Source: Clostridia bacterium (GTDB lineage Bacteria > Bacillota > Clostridia > UBA1381). Taken from it: a stretch of DNA of 7,190 nucleotides. This document shows positions 6,242 through 7,190 of this stretch, one piece after another. Both the position numbers and the translations under genes were made by a program. The DNA is taken from the NCBI GenBank assembly GCA_017380475.1, contig JAFODX010000062.1:1-7190 (forward strand). Direction: 5' to 3'. The notes beneath the pieces are model-generated. The model did no database searches. It was not told the DNA's origin and worked only from the letters and a program-made list of their open reading frames with translations. Positions within the stretch are counted from its first letter, which is position 1. Every line of letters begins with the position of its first letter.

Positions 6242-7190
6242 GTGAAAGAGATAATCCTTGCCAAATACGGCGAAATAATTCTTAAAGGCGGTAACCGTCC
6301 GAAGTTTGAAAAATTATTGATAGATAACATTAAAAGTGCACTCAAAAACGTGGCTGATTTTAAAATATCGTTAAGACAGGCTACTGTATATGTTGAAGAT
6401 TTTGATGAGGACAAGACAGACATAATAGTAGAAAGAATGTCTAAAATATTCGGTCTTGTATCGGTTACACGTGCGGCTGTGTGTGAAAAGACAATGGAAA
6501 GCATAAAGGAAACGGCATTTAACTACATCGGTGCTGACCTTGAAAAGCCTGCAAAATTTAAAGTTGAGGCAAAACGTTCAGATAAGGCGTTTCCGCTTAA
6601 TTCAGTCCAGATTTGTATGGAGCTTGGCGGATGGCTTGATGATAAGTTCCCCAATATAGAATGTGATGTTCATAATCCTGATATAACCGTAAAGGTTGAG
6701 GTGCGTGACGTTGCGGCATATGTTTATATAGAAGAAAAGAAATTAAAAGGTCAGGGTGGTATGCCTATAGGCTCAGGCTCAAAGGCTACTTTGCTTTTGT
6801 CAGGCGGTATAGACAGCCCTGTTGCCGGACATATGATTTCAAAACGAGGTGTAACTATAGATGCCGTAAACTTCTTCTCGTTCCCGTATACATCTGACCG
6901 TGCAAAGGAAAAGGTTATCTCGCTTGCAAAAATACTTGCACAGTATACATCGAAAGTTAACCTTTATATCGTACCGTTCACAGAGATACAGTTACAGATA
7001 CGTGACAATTGCCCTGAGGAGCATATGACACTTATAATGCGTCGTTTTATGATGCGTATAACTGAAAAGCTTGCACGCAAAAACGGTTCAAAAGCACTTG
7101 TTACAGGTGAATGTGTAGGTCAGGTTGCAAGTCAGACCTTGTCGGCACTCGACGTAACAAATGCAGTAATTGATATGCCTGTTTTGCAAC
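6242..7190 (+). CDS. thiI: tRNA 4-thiouridine synthetase (tRNA sulfurtransferase) ThiI, 5' part
   Basis: The open frame starts at GTG 6242 and runs off the right edge after 316 codons; Firmicutes ThiI is about 390-400 residues, so roughly 80% is present. ThiI adenylates U8 of tRNA and inserts sulfur received as persulfide from a cysteine desulfurase, making s4U, a near-UV sensor. The N-terminal ferredoxin-like part opens KEIILAKYGEIILKG. A THUMP RNA-binding domain follows at about 60-165 (with KVEAKRSDKAFPLNS and VEVRDVAAYVY). The PP-loop ATP pyrophosphatase motif SGGIDSP is at 187-193, then FPYTSDRAKEKV, LIMRRFMMRI and TGECVGQVASQTL. The catalytic Cys equivalent to E. coli Cys344 and any rhodanese domain would lie beyond the window. 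Its place right after a cysteine desulfurase matches the B. subtilis nifZ-thiI pair. The identification is very secure; completeness is unknown. Confidence 0.95.
   Translation, partial: MKEIILAKYGEIILKGGNRPKFEKLLIDNIKSALKNVADFKISLRQATVYVEDFDEDKTDIIVERMSKIFGLVSVTRAAVCEKTMESIKETAFNYIGADLEKPAKFKVEAKRSDKAFPLNSVQICMELGGWLDDKFPNIECDVHNPDITVKVEVRDVAAYVYIEEKKLKGQGGMPIGSGSKATLLLSGGIDSPVAGHMISKRGVTIDAVNFFSFPYTSDRAKEKVISLAKILAQYTSKVNLYIVPFTEIQLQIRDNCPEEHMTLIMRRFMMRITEKLARKNGSKALVTGECVGQVASQTLSALDVTNAVIDMPVLQ

Noticed and set aside
6028..6504. Minus-strand open frame (158 codons) antisense to the desulfurase-thiI junction.
   Set aside because: It covers the gap with the thiI ribosome binding site and shows no domain; both sense genes are conserved.

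Overview
The window looks like ordinary core chromosome from a low-to-moderate GC (about 40% by eye) Firmicute, most likely a member of Clostridia. The reasons are strong AAAGGAG-type ribosome binding sites, a PASTA-repeat Ser/Thr kinase paired with a PP2C phosphatase, and the gene order rlmN-prpC-prkC-rsgA-rpe-thiN, which is a well-known Firmicutes housekeeping cluster. I cannot place it to genus from sequence alone.

All eight genes lie on the + strand, and they are packed almost without gaps. In order they are: the 3' end of rlmN (rRNA/tRNA adenine-C2 methyltransferase); prpC (PP2C phosphatase, probable TTG start at 479); prkC (membrane kinase with two extracellular PASTA domains); rsgA (circularly permuted ribosome-assembly GTPase); rpe (ribulose-5-phosphate 3-epimerase); thiN (thiamine pyrophosphokinase); a NifS/IscS-type cysteine desulfurase of the kind that partners ThiI (nifZ-like); and the 5' two-thirds or more of thiI (tRNA 4-thiouridine synthetase, GTG start at 6242, running off the right edge). 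With the starts chosen here only about 36 bases are non-coding (465-478, 3000-3002, 5095 and 6224-6241), and three junctions overlap (8, 10 and 16 nt). No stretch near 300 bases lacks a gene. I see no convincing internal promoter, terminator, riboswitch, RNA gene, mobile element or CRISPR, so the window reads as the inside of one long operon that begins upstream and ends downstream.

Functionally there are three blocks. RlmN and RsgA act on ribosome modification and maturation. PrpC and PrkC form a reversible phosphorylation switch that senses the cell wall, and the RsgA homologue is a known PrkC substrate in Bacillus subtilis. The cysteine desulfurase and ThiI make 4-thiouridine at position 8 of tRNA, while ThiN makes the cofactor thiamine diphosphate and Rpe runs the non-oxidative pentose phosphate pathway.

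No new biological system is evident. The points most worth a second look are the kinase activation loop, which lacks the threonine cluster autophosphorylated in characterised homologues; the kinase's extra C-terminal extracellular domain and atypical first PASTA repeat; a Cys-Asp-Cys arrangement at the PLP-binding aspartate of the desulfurase; and the joining of the desulfurase-thiI pair directly to the prkC/thiN operon.
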